From Actinophytocola algeriensis (lineage in GTDB: Bacteria > Actinomycetota > Actinomycetes > Mycobacteriales > Pseudonocardiaceae), in the NCBI RefSeq assembly GCF_014203735.1, contig NZ_JACHJQ010000006.1:815698-879697 (forward strand): a stretch of 64,000 nucleotides of DNA, given 5' to 3'. Below, one piece after another: positions 45,990 through 55,369 of this stretch. The translations under genes were made by a program, and so were the position numbers. The notes under the pieces are model-generated. The model was given only the letters and a program-made list of their open reading frames with translations, was not told where the DNA came from and did no database searches. How positions within the stretch are numbered: position 1 is the stretch's first letter; each line of letters starts with the position of its first letter.

Positions 45990-46350
45990 GACGCACCTGC
46001 ACATCGGCCTGCACGCCGGCCGCCGACAGCGACTCCCGCACCTTGCCGATCAGCCGCCGGTGCACGACATCGCGGAGCAGCCGCGGCGTCAGCATGGTGA
46101 AGGGCCTGGTCAGGACGCTTTCGCGGTGGGCGAGCTCGAAGAGGTTCAGCAGCTCGACGACGATCACGTGCCGGTCGCCGGTGCCGAACCCGCCGGTCAA
46201 CTGGGGAGGGAGGGCGTTCATCCGCTCGGCGACCTGGTGGGCGCGGTCCTCGGTCGCGACGACCTCACGCCGCAACCGCACCAACGCGACGACCGCCCCA
46301 CCGAGGACGCTCAACCCGACGAGCACGAGCACCAGCGCGATGGTCTCCAT
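45979..46350 (-). CDS. Membrane-anchored hypothetical protein
   Basis: This 123-residue protein has an N-terminal membrane segment (IALVLVLVGLSVLGGAVVAL) and a charged cytoplasmic part containing RHVIVVELLNLFELAHRESVLTRPF. I do not recognise the family. The ATG at 46350 starts just before the membrane segment; no strong ribosome-binding site is visible. It is downstream of the EspG-like gene on the same strand. Confidence 0.6.
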   Translation of the reverse strand: METIALVLVLVGLSVLGGAVVALVRLRREVVATEDRAHQVAERMNALPPQLTGGFGTGDRHVIVVELLNLFELAHRESVLTRPFTMLTPRLLRDVVHRRLIGKVRESLSAAGVQADVQVRRAR

Positions 46351-46494
46351 GGCATGCCACGGTATGCCTTGGGTTGCCGGCGGAGGTGCCCCCGGCAAGA
46401 TCGACAACGCTGGGGCCGTCGGCGAGCCAGGGGTTTGAGTACCGGCCGGGTCGCCCACGGCTACCAGATCGCAGCCCTGGTTCTGACCCGGCCC

Positions 46495-47268
46495 CTAGCG
46501 CGTCGTCGTGAGGTTTCGGTGCATTTCCTGTAGGCGGCCTACCAGGTCGTTGCGGGTGGCCGGAGCGATCAGGACCCGCTCGTCGCCTTCCGGAGCCGGG
46601 GTCATGTAGTTCAGCCAGCGGCCGGTCGCGGTGTCGGCGTAGCGGAGGGGGGTTCGCACCGGGTTGCGGCGGCCCATGCGGTCGCGGACGGCTACGTACA
46701 GTTCGCCGCTGCCGGTGGTCGGCTGGGCGATGACCTGCTGCACTATCCGCACCTCCGGCGGGGCCGGGCGCATGCCGACCCCCGCCGCGGTGCGCTGGCG
46801 GCCGCCCACCGTGGCCAGCATGTCCGAGCGCAGGACGCTGACCGCCTCGCCCCGCGACGGGGCGACCTCCGGGGTTTGGGCCACCAGTGCGTTCGGCAGT
46901 GTCTCCGGGCGGATCTGGCTCACCGTGATGGTCACCCCGTCGCGGACCGCCAGGATCGCTTCCCTGCCGATGGCGCCCGCCAGCACGCCCTTGGTGTTGT
47001 CGCCCTCGTTGATCCAGCCGTAGAACTCGGCGCCCGCGCGGCACAGGACCGCGAGGGACGCCGCCACCTCGACCTCCACGCGGCCGCGGCGGTCCAGGAG
47101 GCCGAGGCGCTGGAACTCGTTCCTCGCGTCGGTCTCCAGGCGGTGCTGGTCGACCTTGCGACGCCACACCGCCTGCGGTTTCAGCGTGATGTGCAGCTCG
47201 CCCAGGTTCTCCATGCGCACCAGCCGGGCCAGTGCCTCCATGTGCAGCTTCAGCGGCTTCTCGAGCAC
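46495..47268 (-). CDS. EspG-like ESX secretion chaperone
   Basis: This 257-residue protein has the EspG-family pattern LHMEALARLVRMENLGELH, DRRGRVEVEVAASLAVLCRAGAEFYGWI and GREAILAVRDGVTITV. EspG proteins hold PE/PPE substrates soluble and guide them to the type VII secretion machine. It starts 8 bases after the PPE-like gene, consistent with a chaperone-substrate pair. Confidence 0.8.
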   Translation of the reverse strand: MLEKPLKLHMEALARLVRMENLGELHITLKPQAVWRRKVDQHRLETDARNEFQRLGLLDRRGRVEVEVAASLAVLCRAGAEFYGWINEGDNTKGVLAGAIGREAILAVRDGVTITVSQIRPETLPNALVAQTPEVAPSRGEAVSVLRSDMLATVGGRQRTAAGVGMRPAPPEVRIVQQVIAQPTTGSGELYVAVRDRMGRRNPVRTPLRYADTATGRWLNYMTPAPEGDERVLIAPATRNDLVGRLQEMHRNLTTTR

Positions 47269-47276
47269 CGGTGTCC

Positions 47277-48557
47277 CTACTCGCCGATCACCGGCGGGGC
47301 GGTGACCTCGCTGGTGCCGAACGTCTCGTGCGGGTCGGGCTCGACCAGGAACGACGGCCTCTCGTGCTCGGCGTCGTCCTCACCCTCGCCCCGGCGGCCG
47401 CCGCCGCCCATGCCGCCGCCGCCCATGCCGCGGCCGCCACCCGCACCGCCGCCGGGACCGCCCATGCCGCCGCCGCGTCCAGCTCCGCCTTCCGCAGCGG
47501 CTGCCGCGCCACCCGGGCCGAAGCCCGACCCCAGACCGCGCGCACCCGAGCCGGGACCACCCGAGCCAGCGCCGCCCGGACCTGAACCAGGGCCGCCCAT
47601 GCCGCTGCCGCCCGGGCCGAAGCCCCGGCCGCCACCGGGTCCGAAGCTGCGGCCACCGCCGCGACCGTCACCACCGCCACCGTTCGGGCCGAACGAAGGC
47701 GGCGGCATCATGCCCGGCATGTGGGGGTTGTTCGGGTTCTGACCGGGGTTCTGCCCCGGCGGGAACCGGGGTGGTTCCACCGTCGACGGCGGCGGCCGGA
47801 AGTCGTTCGGGTTCGTCGTGTTGTTGTTGCTCGGGTTGGTCGTGTTGTTGTTGTTCGAGTTGTTGTTGCCGGTGAAGCCCGACTGGTCGTTCGTGCCCGG
47901 CAGGCTGTGACTGCCGGTGCCGTTCGAGTTGCCGGTGCCGGGGTCGGTGCCCGTGCGGGGCGGCGGCTCGTACGGGACCGGTGGCGGCGGCGGTGGTGGC
48001 TGCTCGACGCCGACCTGCGCGTAGTCGTCGGTGATCCGGCCGTAGGTCGTGGGCATCCGCGAGGCGTTGGACTCCGACGCCGACTCGTACCTCTCCATGA
48101 TCTGGACGTTGTGGTCGTTGGCCTCGTTGACCGCCGTCATCTGGCGCTCGTAGTCGCGGCCCGCGCCGCCGAGGGACGTGATGTTGTCCCACGCACCTGG
48201 TTTGTCCGGCGTCGGCGGCACCTCGGTGACCATGGTCTGCGCGGACTGGAACGCGTCGAACTGGCTGTGCAGCGTGTTCTGCGCGGTCATCATGCTGTCC
48301 TTGGCGAGACCGTGCTCGACCGCGAGCGGACCCGCGCCGCGCCGGGCGGCGCCACCCGCGTCGCCCTCCCACGCGCCTTCCATCTGCGTGGTCAGCTTGG
48401 TGATCGAGTCGGTTCGCTCGTGGTAGCGCTTGATGAGCAGCTCCACCTTGAACGCGGACTCGTACAACCCGGCGCCGTTGTCACCCGTGCCGCCGCGGAA
48501 GTTGTGGTAGATCTCCGAACCGTTCATCCCGAAGAACGGGATGTTGCTCCACGTCAT
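47277..48557 (-). CDS. PPE-like type VII secretion substrate with Asn/Pro/Gly-rich C-terminus
   Basis: This 426-residue protein has an N-terminal helical PPE/WXG-like domain of about 180 residues with the turn QMEGAWEGDAGG (W63-E64-G65). A proline-rich linker, an Asn/Thr-rich stretch, a long low-complexity Gly/Pro-rich tail and an acidic end follow. ATG 48557 has GGGGAGGGGA upstream. With the helical partner upstream and EspG downstream it looks like an exported PE/PPE-type pair. Confidence 0.8.
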   Translation of the reverse strand: MTWSNIPFFGMNGSEIYHNFRGGTGDNGAGLYESAFKVELLIKRYHERTDSITKLTTQMEGAWEGDAGGAARRGAGPLAVEHGLAKDSMMTAQNTLHSQFDAFQSAQTMVTEVPPTPDKPGAWDNITSLGGAGRDYERQMTAVNEANDHNVQIMERYESASESNASRMPTTYGRITDDYAQVGVEQPPPPPPPVPYEPPPRTGTDPGTGNSNGTGSHSLPGTNDQSGFTGNNNSNNNNTTNPSNNNTTNPNDFRPPPSTVEPPRFPPGQNPGQNPNNPHMPGMMPPPSFGPNGGGGDGRGGGRSFGPGGGRGFGPGGSGMGGPGSGPGGAGSGGPGSGARGLGSGFGPGGAAAAAEGGAGRGGGMGGPGGGAGGGRGMGGGGMGGGGRRGEGEDDAEHERPSFLVEPDPHETFGTSEVTAPPVIGE

Positions 48558-48577
48558 GCCTGGATCCCCTCCCCTCG

Positions 48578-49069
48578 TCAGGCTTCGCGGACGCTGCGCA
48601 GGTTGTCGCGGGCGCCCTCGTCCATGATCGCCATCTGCTCACGGCTGGCACGCAGCTTCGCGATGTAGTTCTCCGCGTACTTGAGCATGGCGTCGCTGTG
48701 CTGGTACATGTTCGCGAGCGACACCTGTGACGCGGTGAACTGGACCTTGCTCATCATGTCGCCGGCAGGCGCGGCGTTCGCGTGGAACGTGTCGCGGATG
48801 GCAGCGCGATCGGCCAGGATTCCCTCGCGCTCGTCTTCCCACCTGGCGATGACGGCATCGAGTTCCTCCAGGTTCGCGAACATGAACTGGCCGCCGGTAC
48901 CACCGCCGCCCGACTCGTGCGGCTGGTCGCCGCCGAGACCGAACAGCGAGCGCCACCAGTTCATGACCTCGGTGGACGCGATCTCCTGCTCCACCTGCTC
49001 CTGCGGAGTACCCGGTTCCTGTTCCGCGTTCTCGGTGTTGTCCGTGTTCGCACCGTCAGGCACGCCCAC
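48578..49069 (-). CDS. PE/WXG100-like partner of the PPE-like protein
   Basis: This 163-residue protein has a disordered acidic N-terminus. A helical region of about 100 residues follows (NLEELDAVIARWEDEREGIL...LKYAENYIAKLRASREQMA), of the type found in small ESX substrates. Starts at 49072, 49069 or 49063 are possible; 49069 has GAGGGG 4 bases upstream. It is the first gene of the secretion locus. Confidence 0.65.
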   Translation of the reverse strand: MGVPDGANTDNTENAEQEPGTPQEQVEQEIASTEVMNWWRSLFGLGGDQPHESGGGGTGGQFMFANLEELDAVIARWEDEREGILADRAAIRDTFHANAAPAGDMMSKVQFTASQVSLANMYQHSDAMLKYAENYIAKLRASREQMAIMDEGARDNLRSVREA

Positions 49070-49072
49070 CAC

Positions 49073-49255
49073 GCCCCTCGCTCATGCTCGCCCCTTGATT
49101 GCCACGAGTTTACCGCCGGTGACCAGGCAGTACACCCGGGCATTATGACGGCAGCGCGGGCGCCGCGGTTCCGCTTCGATCAAGTTCGCCGCAAGAAGCC
49201 TGTGACATCGGCATGACCTGCGTCTCAGCACGGACAGCGGCGCGCGACGCCCGTG
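49073..49255. other. Intergenic promoter region of the secretion locus
   Basis: No gene. A CATTAT at 49141-49146 reads as ATAATG on the minus strand and may be the -10 of the ESX-like operon. The right part is the downstream end of the dehydrogenase gene and shows nothing else. Confidence 0.35.
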
Positions 49256-50752
49256 TCAGTCGTTGCGGGGGAAGCCCAGGTTCACACCTCCGTGGGAGGG
49301 GTCGAGCCAACGGGACGTGACGACCTTCGTCCTCGTGAAGAAGTGCAGGCCGTCCGGGCCGTAGGCATGGGTGTCGCCGAACAGGGAGTCCTTCCAGCCG
49401 CCGAACGAGTAGTAGCCGACCGGGACCGGGATGGGGACGTTGACGCCCACCATGCCGACCTCGATCTCGTTCTGGAAGCGGCGGGCCGCGCCGCCGTCGT
49501 TGGTGAAGATCGCGGTGCCGTTGCCGTACGGGTTGGCGTTGATCAGCTGGACGGCCTCCTCGTAGCTGTCCGCGCGGACCACCGACAGCACCGGGCCGAA
49601 GATCTCGTCCCGGTACAGCGACATGTCCTGGCGGACGTGGTCGAACAGGGTCGGGCCCAGCCAGAAGCCCGCCGTGCCGCCGTCGATCTCGTGGCCGCGG
49701 CCGTCGACCACCAGCTTCGCGCCCTCCGACAGGCCCGCGTCCAGGTAGGACGTGACCTTGTCGCGGTGGGCGGCCGTCACCAGCGGGCCCATCTCCGAGC
49801 CCGGCCTCGAGCCATCACCCACCCGCAGTGCCGCCATGCGGGACGTGATGCGCTCGACCAGCTCGTCACCCACCGGGCCGACCGCGACCACGACGGACAC
49901 GGCCATGCACCGCTCGCCCGCCGACCCGAAGCCGGCGGACACCGCCGCGTCTGCGGCCAGGTCCAGGTCCGCGTCGGGCAGCACGACCATGTGGTTCTTC
50001 GCGCCGCCGAGTGCCTGCACGCGCTTGCCGTTGCTCGTGCCCGTCTCGTACACGTACCGCGCGATCGGCGTGGACCCCACGAACGAGATGCCCCGCACGT
50101 CCGGGTGCGTCAGCAGCCCGTCGACCGCCACCTTGTCGCCGTGCAGCACGTTCAGCACACCGTCGGGCAGCCCGGCCCGCTTCCACAGGCCCGCGATGAA
50201 GTTCGCCGCCGACGGGTCCTTCTCGGACGGTTTGAGCACCACCGTGTTGCCGCACGCGATCGCGTTCGGCACGAACCACAGCGGCACCATCGCCGGGAAG
50301 TTGAACGGCGAGATCACGGCGACCACACCGAGGGGCTGGCGCATCGAGTACACGTCGACCCGCGTGGACGCGTTCTCGCTGAACCCGCCCTTCAGCAGCG
50401 CGGGCACACCGCACGCGAACTCCACGTTCTCCAGCGCGCGGCCGACCTCACCCGCCGCGTCGTCGAGCACCTTGCCGTGCTCGGCGGTGACGAGGGCCGC
50501 CAGCTCGTCCTTGTGCTGGTTCAGCAGCTCCCGGAACGCGAACAGCACCTTCGACCGCGCGGCCAGCGACGTGTTCCGCCACTTCGGCAAGGCCCGTGCC
50601 GCCGCCGCGACCGCCTCGTCGACCTCCGCCCGCGACGCGAAGTCGACGTGCCCGCTGACCTCGCCGGTCGCGGGGTTCCACACGTCACCCCTGCGCGCGG
50701 GCTCGCCCGCCCACGGGTTGCCGTCGATCCAGTGGCTGATCCGAGCGACCAT
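49256..50752 (-). CDS. mmsA: CoA-acylating methylmalonate/malonate-semialdehyde dehydrogenase
   Basis: This 498-residue aldehyde dehydrogenase has SPFNFPAMVPLWFVPNAIAC, GSTPIARYVYETG and the catalytic cysteine in GSAGERCMAVS, all specific for MmsA. It would convert malonate semialdehyde (from beta-alanine) or methylmalonate semialdehyde (from beta-aminoisobutyrate) to acetyl- or propionyl-CoA. The ATG overlaps the aminotransferase stop by one base. Confidence 0.93.
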   Translation of the reverse strand: MVARISHWIDGNPWAGEPARRGDVWNPATGEVSGHVDFASRAEVDEAVAAAARALPKWRNTSLAARSKVLFAFRELLNQHKDELAALVTAEHGKVLDDAAGEVGRALENVEFACGVPALLKGGFSENASTRVDVYSMRQPLGVVAVISPFNFPAMVPLWFVPNAIACGNTVVLKPSEKDPSAANFIAGLWKRAGLPDGVLNVLHGDKVAVDGLLTHPDVRGISFVGSTPIARYVYETGTSNGKRVQALGGAKNHMVVLPDADLDLAADAAVSAGFGSAGERCMAVSVVVAVGPVGDELVERITSRMAALRVGDGSRPGSEMGPLVTAAHRDKVTSYLDAGLSEGAKLVVDGRGHEIDGGTAGFWLGPTLFDHVRQDMSLYRDEIFGPVLSVVRADSYEEAVQLINANPYGNGTAIFTNDGGAARRFQNEIEVGMVGVNVPIPVPVGYYSFGGWKDSLFGDTHAYGPDGLHFFTRTKVVTSRWLDPSHGGVNLGFPRND

Positions 50753-52185
50753 CAGTGGTCCTTTCCGGCAGCAGTGTCCAATTGTTCGCTTCGCTCCTCC
50801 GCTGAGACGCCGTCTTCCCTCCTGCGCGCGGAGATTCCTGGGCTCGTTCCTCGCGCAGGAATCCCCGTGCTCGTCAGTCCAGACGGCGCCCGCTCCGTCG
50901 CTCCGCTCCCCGCGGCGATCGCGTCGCCGAGGATTCCCAGCGCCTCGTCCAGTTCCTCACCCGTCAACGTCATCGGCGGCGCCAGCCGGATGACGTTGTT
51001 GTGCAGGCCGCCCTTGCCCACCAGCAGCCCGAGCGCCCGCGTCTCCTCGAGCACGCGCGTGGCCACGGCCGGCGCCGGCGTCATGCCGCCCGGCTCCACG
51101 AACTCCACGCCCACCATCAGCCCCTTGCCTCGCACGTCCCCGACGACCGGGTTCGCGACAGATATATCCCGCAACCCCGACAACAGCCGGTCGCCGAGCG
51201 CGGCGGCGTTGGCCTGGAGGTCATGGTCCCGCACGTAATCGAGCACAGCGCGTGCACCAACGGTCGCGACCGGGTTACCCCCGAACGTGGAAATGGAGTT
51301 GGCGCCGAGGCAGTCCATGATCTCGCCGCGCGCGACGACGCCGCCGATGGCGAGCCCGTTCCCGAGTCCCTTCGCGAAGGTCATCATGTCGGGCGTCACG
51401 CCGTGCGCCTCGATGCCCCAGAAGTGCGACCCGGTCCGTCCCCAGCCGGTCTGGACCTCGTCGGAGATGAAGAGGATCCCGTGCTCCGCAAGGACTTCGG
51501 CGAACGCGCCGAACAACCCGTCCGGCGGCGTGGCGAACCCGCCGACGCCCTGGATCGGCTCGGCGATCAGGCACGCGACGTCGCCGGAGGTCGCCGTCTG
51601 GAGCACGTCACGCAGGTCCTCGACGCACGCCTTGACGTAGTCGGCCTCCGACAGGCCGCGGAACGGGCTGCGGTACGGATACCCGCCGTGCACATAGGAC
51701 ACCCGAACCGGTGAAAGTGAAGAAGCCGACCATCCGCGGTTGCCGGTGATGCCCACGGTGGCGAAAGCACGGCCGTGGTAGGAGTTCCGCATCGCCAGCA
51801 CCTGGTTGCTGCGCCGGTACTGCGTGGCGAGCATCAGCGCGGTCTCGTTGGCCTCGGTACCCGAATTGGTGAAGAACACCTTGGCGTCCGGGATGCCGGA
51901 CAGGCGCGCGATCTCCTCGGCCAGTTCGACCTGGCTGCGGATGAGGTACAGCGTCGACGTGTGCAGGATGCCGGTGTCGAGCTGCTTGCGGACGGCGTCG
52001 CTCACCTCGGCCACGTCGTAGCCGAGCGCGTTGGTGAGGATGCCCGCGAAGAAGTCGAGGTAGGTCTTGCCGTTCGAGTCGGTCACCCGCCGCCCGTGGG
52101 CGTGCACGATCTCCAGCGGGTCGGAGTAGTACAGCGCGAGCCAGTTCGGGAGAACGGCGCGGTGGCGATCGATCAGACGGTCCAT
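50752..52185 (-). CDS. Class III aminotransferase, probable beta-alanine (beta-aminoisobutyrate) transaminase
   Basis: This 477-residue PLP enzyme has NSGTEANETAL, FISDEVQTGWGRTG (D242) and the PLP lysine in FAKGLGNGL (K272). ATG 52185 follows GAAGGC. Residues from about 428 on are a low-complexity tail, part of it encoded by a 38-bp repeat shared with the carboxylase alpha gene. With mmsA and the divergent PucR it would finish reductive pyrimidine degradation. Confidence 0.9.
   Translation of the reverse strand: MDRLIDRHRAVLPNWLALYYSDPLEIVHAHGRRVTDSNGKTYLDFFAGILTNALGYDVAEVSDAVRKQLDTGILHTSTLYLIRSQVELAEEIARLSGIPDAKVFFTNSGTEANETALMLATQYRRSNQVLAMRNSYHGRAFATVGITGNRGWSASSLSPVRVSYVHGGYPYRSPFRGLSEADYVKACVEDLRDVLQTATSGDVACLIAEPIQGVGGFATPPDGLFGAFAEVLAEHGILFISDEVQTGWGRTGSHFWGIEAHGVTPDMMTFAKGLGNGLAIGGVVARGEIMDCLGANSISTFGGNPVATVGARAVLDYVRDHDLQANAAALGDRLLSGLRDISVANPVVGDVRGKGLMVGVEFVEPGGMTPAPAVATRVLEETRALGLLVGKGGLHNNVIRLAPPMTLTGEELDEALGILGDAIAAGSGATERAPSGLTSTGIPARGTSPGISARRREDGVSAEERSEQLDTAAGKDH
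50784..50821. repeat. 38-bp gene-end repeat, copy B
   Basis: It matches 27049-27086 in 35 of 38 bases. Here it encodes REDGVSAEERSEQ near the C-terminus of the aminotransferase, 32 bases before the next gene. Confidence 0.7.
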
Positions 52186-52270
52186 GCCTTCGAGTGTGCC
52201 GATGCGAACCCCCGGCACGCCATGGACAGTGTGTATCGCAGACCGCTACCCGCCCGTACAGTGTGCGTGC

Positions 52271-53887
52271 GTGTACCCGACCGTCGCGGACGTGCTGACC
52301 CTGCCGGTGATCCGGCAGGGCATGGCGACGGTGGTCGCGGGCGCGAACGGGCTGGACCGCAAGGTCCGCTGGGTGCACATCGCGGAGATCGCGGACATCG
52401 CACCGCTGCTCGGCGGCGGCGAACTGGTGCTCACCACCGGCATCGCGCTCCCCGACGACCCGGCCGCGCTGTCGAAGTACGTCGGCGAGCTGGCGGCGGC
52501 GGGCGTGGTCGGGGTGGTGGTGGAGCTGGTCCGCCACTGGCACCGCGAGCTGCCCGCCGCGCTGGTCGAGGCGGCCGACGCGCACGAGCTGCCGCTGATC
52601 ACGCTGTCCAGGGAGACGCGCTTCGTCGCGGTGACCGAGGCGGTCGTGGGGCTGATCGTCACCGCGCAGGTCGCGGAGCTGCGGGCGGCGGAACGCGTGC
52701 ACGAGACGTTCACCGCGCTGACCGTGGCAGGCGCCGAGCCCGCCGAGGTGCTGCGGGAGGTGGCGCGGGCGTCGGGGCTGCCGGTGGTGCTGGAGACGCT
52801 CGGCCACGACGTGCTGGCCTACGACGCGGCGGGCACCGACCCGCGTGAGCTGGTCGCGGACTGGGCGGCCCGGTCGAGAGCGGTGACGGTCGACGCCCGC
52901 ACCAGCTACCACGCGGAGGCTGGCTGGCTGGTGACCGTGGTCGGCGCGCGGGGCAACGACTGGGGCAGGCTCGTCCTGGTCTGCCCGGTGGAGCCGCAGC
53001 ACCGGCAGGTGGTGATCGCCGAGCGGGCCGCGTCGGCGCTGGCCGTGCACCGGCTGGTGGCCCGCGACCGCGAGAGCCTCGAACGGCACGCGCACCGGAC
53101 GTTGCTGACGGAGCTGCTGGGTTCGACGACGACCGCGGCGGACATCGCGGCGCGGGCGAGCGCGCTGGGCGTGCCGCTGCAGCGCCGCCAGCTGCTGGGC
53201 ATCTCGGTCCGGCCATCGACCGCGACCGCCGTCCGCCCCTCGATGGCGACGCAGGAGGTGCTGCGCGACCTGGCAGAAGCGACGGCGCTCGCGGCACGGC
53301 GGGCCAGGGTGGCGGCGCTGGTCGGCGTGGTGGACGACATCAGCGTCCGTGCGCTGTTGTCGCTGACCCCGCAGGCCGACGCGGACGCCGTGCTGCGCAG
53401 GCTGTCCAAGGAGATCCACCAGGCGGCGGCCAGCGCGCCGAAGGCGTTGCCGGTGATCGTGGCGGTCGGCACCACGGTCGAGGAGATCTCCGACGCCCGC
53501 CGCACGCTGATCGAGGCGGCCCACGTCGCGAAGGCGTCGCTGCGGACCCCCGACGACCGGCAGTACCACCGGCTGGACGACGTGCGCCTGCGCGGCCTGC
53601 TGCACCTGCTCGCCGACGACGACCGGGTCACCGCGTTCGCCGCGCGTGAGCTCGGCCCGCTGCTGAGCCGCGACGCCACCCACGGCAGCCGGCTACTGGA
53701 CGCGTTGCGGCACTTCTGTGCCCACGGCGGCAACAAGTCGGCGGCCGCGTCCGCCGCGCACATGTCCCGCACCGCCTACTACCAGCAGCTCGCGCGCGTG
53801 GAGCAGGTGCTCGGCGTCTCCCTCGACGACCCGGACTCGGTGCTGTCGCTGCACGTCGCGCTGCTGGTGCACGAGATCAACGGCTAG
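52271..53887 (+). CDS. PucR-family transcriptional regulator
   Basis: This 538-residue protein has an N-terminal PucR domain (PTVADVLTLPVIRQGMATVVAG...VRWVHIAEI), a middle GGDEF-like/GAF region, and the C-terminal PucR helix-turn-helix (GNKSAAASAAHMSRTAYYQQL). Such regulators activate purine, pyrimidine or hydantoin catabolism. It is divergent from the aminotransferase-mmsA unit with an 85-bp shared promoter. Its stop is interlocked (CTAG) with that of the convergent dehydratase gene. Confidence 0.9.
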   Translation: MYPTVADVLTLPVIRQGMATVVAGANGLDRKVRWVHIAEIADIAPLLGGGELVLTTGIALPDDPAALSKYVGELAAAGVVGVVVELVRHWHRELPAALVEAADAHELPLITLSRETRFVAVTEAVVGLIVTAQVAELRAAERVHETFTALTVAGAEPAEVLREVARASGLPVVLETLGHDVLAYDAAGTDPRELVADWAARSRAVTVDARTSYHAEAGWLVTVVGARGNDWGRLVLVCPVEPQHRQVVIAERAASALAVHRLVARDRESLERHAHRTLLTELLGSTTTAADIAARASALGVPLQRRQLLGISVRPSTATAVRPSMATQEVLRDLAEATALAARRARVAALVGVVDDISVRALLSLTPQADADAVLRRLSKEIHQAAASAPKALPVIVAVGTTVEEISDARRTLIEAAHVAKASLRTPDDRQYHRLDDVRLRGLLHLLADDDRVTAFAARELGPLLSRDATHGSRLLDALRHFCAHGGNKSAAASAAHMSRTAYYQQLARVEQVLGVSLDDPDSVLSLHVALLVHEING

Positions 53888-54753
53888 CGCGACCAGCCGG
53901 CGACCAGGTTGTCCGCCCACGCGCACAGCAGGGTGCGGACGTCCGGCATCTTCAGGTCGTGGCGGGCGGCGAGCTCGCGCGCCGACGCGGTCGGGTAGCG
54001 GTCGGCCGACAGGAACGACCGCGTCTCCTGGTCGGCTTTTGTGAGCCACGCCGGCAGCCGCCGCACGAGCGGCAGGGGGACGCGCAGCCGGGGCACCCGC
54101 ACGCCAAGGTGGGTCCCGACCAGCGTGAGCAGGTCCGGGAGCAGCGGGGTGTCGTCGTCGAGCAGCCAGTACGCGGCGCCTGCTGTCGCCGGGTCGGCCG
54201 GCACCAGGGTCATGAACTCGGCCAGGTATGTCGCCGCCACCACGGGCACGAAAGCGTTGCTCGGCAAGGCCTTCAGCGAGCCCTCCCACAGCTGCCGCAC
54301 GTTCGCCGCCAGGCCGAGCTGCTGGTCGGCGTCCGTGCTGAGCACGCTCGCCGGGTTCACGATCGTCCACGGGACGCCCAGCTCGCCGGCCCGCGCGCGG
54401 AACACCTGGTCCGCCTCGACCTTCGACGCCTCGTACGCACCCAGCGCGCGGTAGCCGGCCTCGGACCGGCCGCTCACGCGGTAGCCGGACACGTACACGA
54501 GCCGCTCCAGCCGGGGCAGTCCCGCCGCGAGCTCCACCACGGCACGGGTGGTGTCCACGTTGCCGCGCCTGGCCTCCGCCGCCGTCATGCCGAACCGGTA
54601 CGCACCCGCGCAGTGGTGGACCTCGGTGACGTCGCCGCGTGGTGTCTCGTCCCGCCGCGCCGCCGTCACCCGCACACCAGCCGCGCCCAGCGCGCGCACC
54701 ACGTGCCCGCCGACGAAGCCGCTCGCGCCGTACACCAGCGCGTGCCTGGTCAC
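53884..54753 (-). CDS. NAD-dependent epimerase/dehydratase (extended SDR)
   Basis: This 289-residue Rossmann-fold protein has VYGASGFVGGHVVRAL at the N-terminus and VNPASVLSTD mid-way. The usual YxxxK appears as YEASK. GTG 54753 shares four bases with the TetR stop, so it is the target of that regulator. Substrate is unknown. Confidence 0.85.
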   Translation of the reverse strand: MTRHALVYGASGFVGGHVVRALGAAGVRVTAARRDETPRGDVTEVHHCAGAYRFGMTAAEARRGNVDTTRAVVELAAGLPRLERLVYVSGYRVSGRSEAGYRALGAYEASKVEADQVFRARAGELGVPWTIVNPASVLSTDADQQLGLAANVRQLWEGSLKALPSNAFVPVVAATYLAEFMTLVPADPATAGAAYWLLDDDTPLLPDLLTLVGTHLGVRVPRLRVPLPLVRRLPAWLTKADQETRSFLSADRYPTASARELAARHDLKMPDVRTLLCAWADNLVAGWSR

Positions 54754-55316
54754 GGGCCGTCCAGCAGCGGGACGAGGGCGTCGGCCGCGCAGCGCAGCGG
54801 TGTCACCGACCGCTGGGCGCGGGACATGATCACCGCGCCCTCGATCATGCTGACCGTGGCCGTCGCGAGCGAGCGAGCCTCCCCGTCGGCACGGCCGTGC
54901 GCGACGAGGTGCACGGCCAGCGGCGCGACCCACGACTCGAACGCGTCCGCGCAGGCCGCGCGCAGCCGGTCGCTCTCCGCGCCCATCTCGAGGGTCACCA
55001 CCGAAACCGGGCAGCCGAGCTGGAAGTCGCCCTCCTCGAGCAGCCGCGCCAGCGCGTCCAGCACGCGACGGATCACCTGACCGGGAGTACCCTCGGCCGC
55101 GACGATCGTGCGGAACCGCTCGGCGGCCAGCTCGACGGCCTTCTCCCCCAGCGCCTCCTTACCACCGGGGAAGTGGAAGTACAGCGATCCCTTCGGCGCG
55201 CTCGCGTGGGCGACGACGGTGTTCAGGCCGGTGCCGCTGTACCCGCGGGTCTGGATCAGCTCGAGCATCGACTCCACCAGCCGTGCGCTGGTCCGGGCAC
55301 CCTTGGTGTCTGCCAT
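54750..55316 (-). CDS. TetR regulator (LmrA/YxaF-like)
   Basis: This 188-residue protein has an N-terminal helix-turn-helix in residues about 20-55 (SGTGLNTVVAHASAPKGSLYFHFPGGKEAL). GSLYFHFPGGKE is the LmrA/YxaF-type recognition helix. The ATG is 10 bases from the palindromic operator. It regulates the coupled SDR gene and possibly the divergent NUDIX gene. Confidence 0.88.
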   Translation of the reverse strand: MADTKGARTSARLVESMLELIQTRGYSGTGLNTVVAHASAPKGSLYFHFPGGKEALGEKAVELAAERFRTIVAAEGTPGQVIRRVLDALARLLEEGDFQLGCPVSVVTLEMGAESDRLRAACADAFESWVAPLAVHLVAHGRADGEARSLATATVSMIEGAVIMSRAQRSVTPLRCAADALVPLLDGP

Positions 55317-55325
55317 ACGACCAGA

Positions 55326-55339
55326 ATAGACCAGTCTAT
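55326..55339. promoter_or_regulatory. LmrA/YxaF-type TetR operator
   Basis: ATAGAC-CA-GTCTAT, perfect 6-bp arms, matching the ATAGACC/GGTCTAT operators known for LmrA/YxaF regulators, between the TetR start and the NUDIX gene. Confidence 0.75.
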
Positions 55340-55369
55340 ATATTCTGACCAGAGGGCGAGCTACGTACC

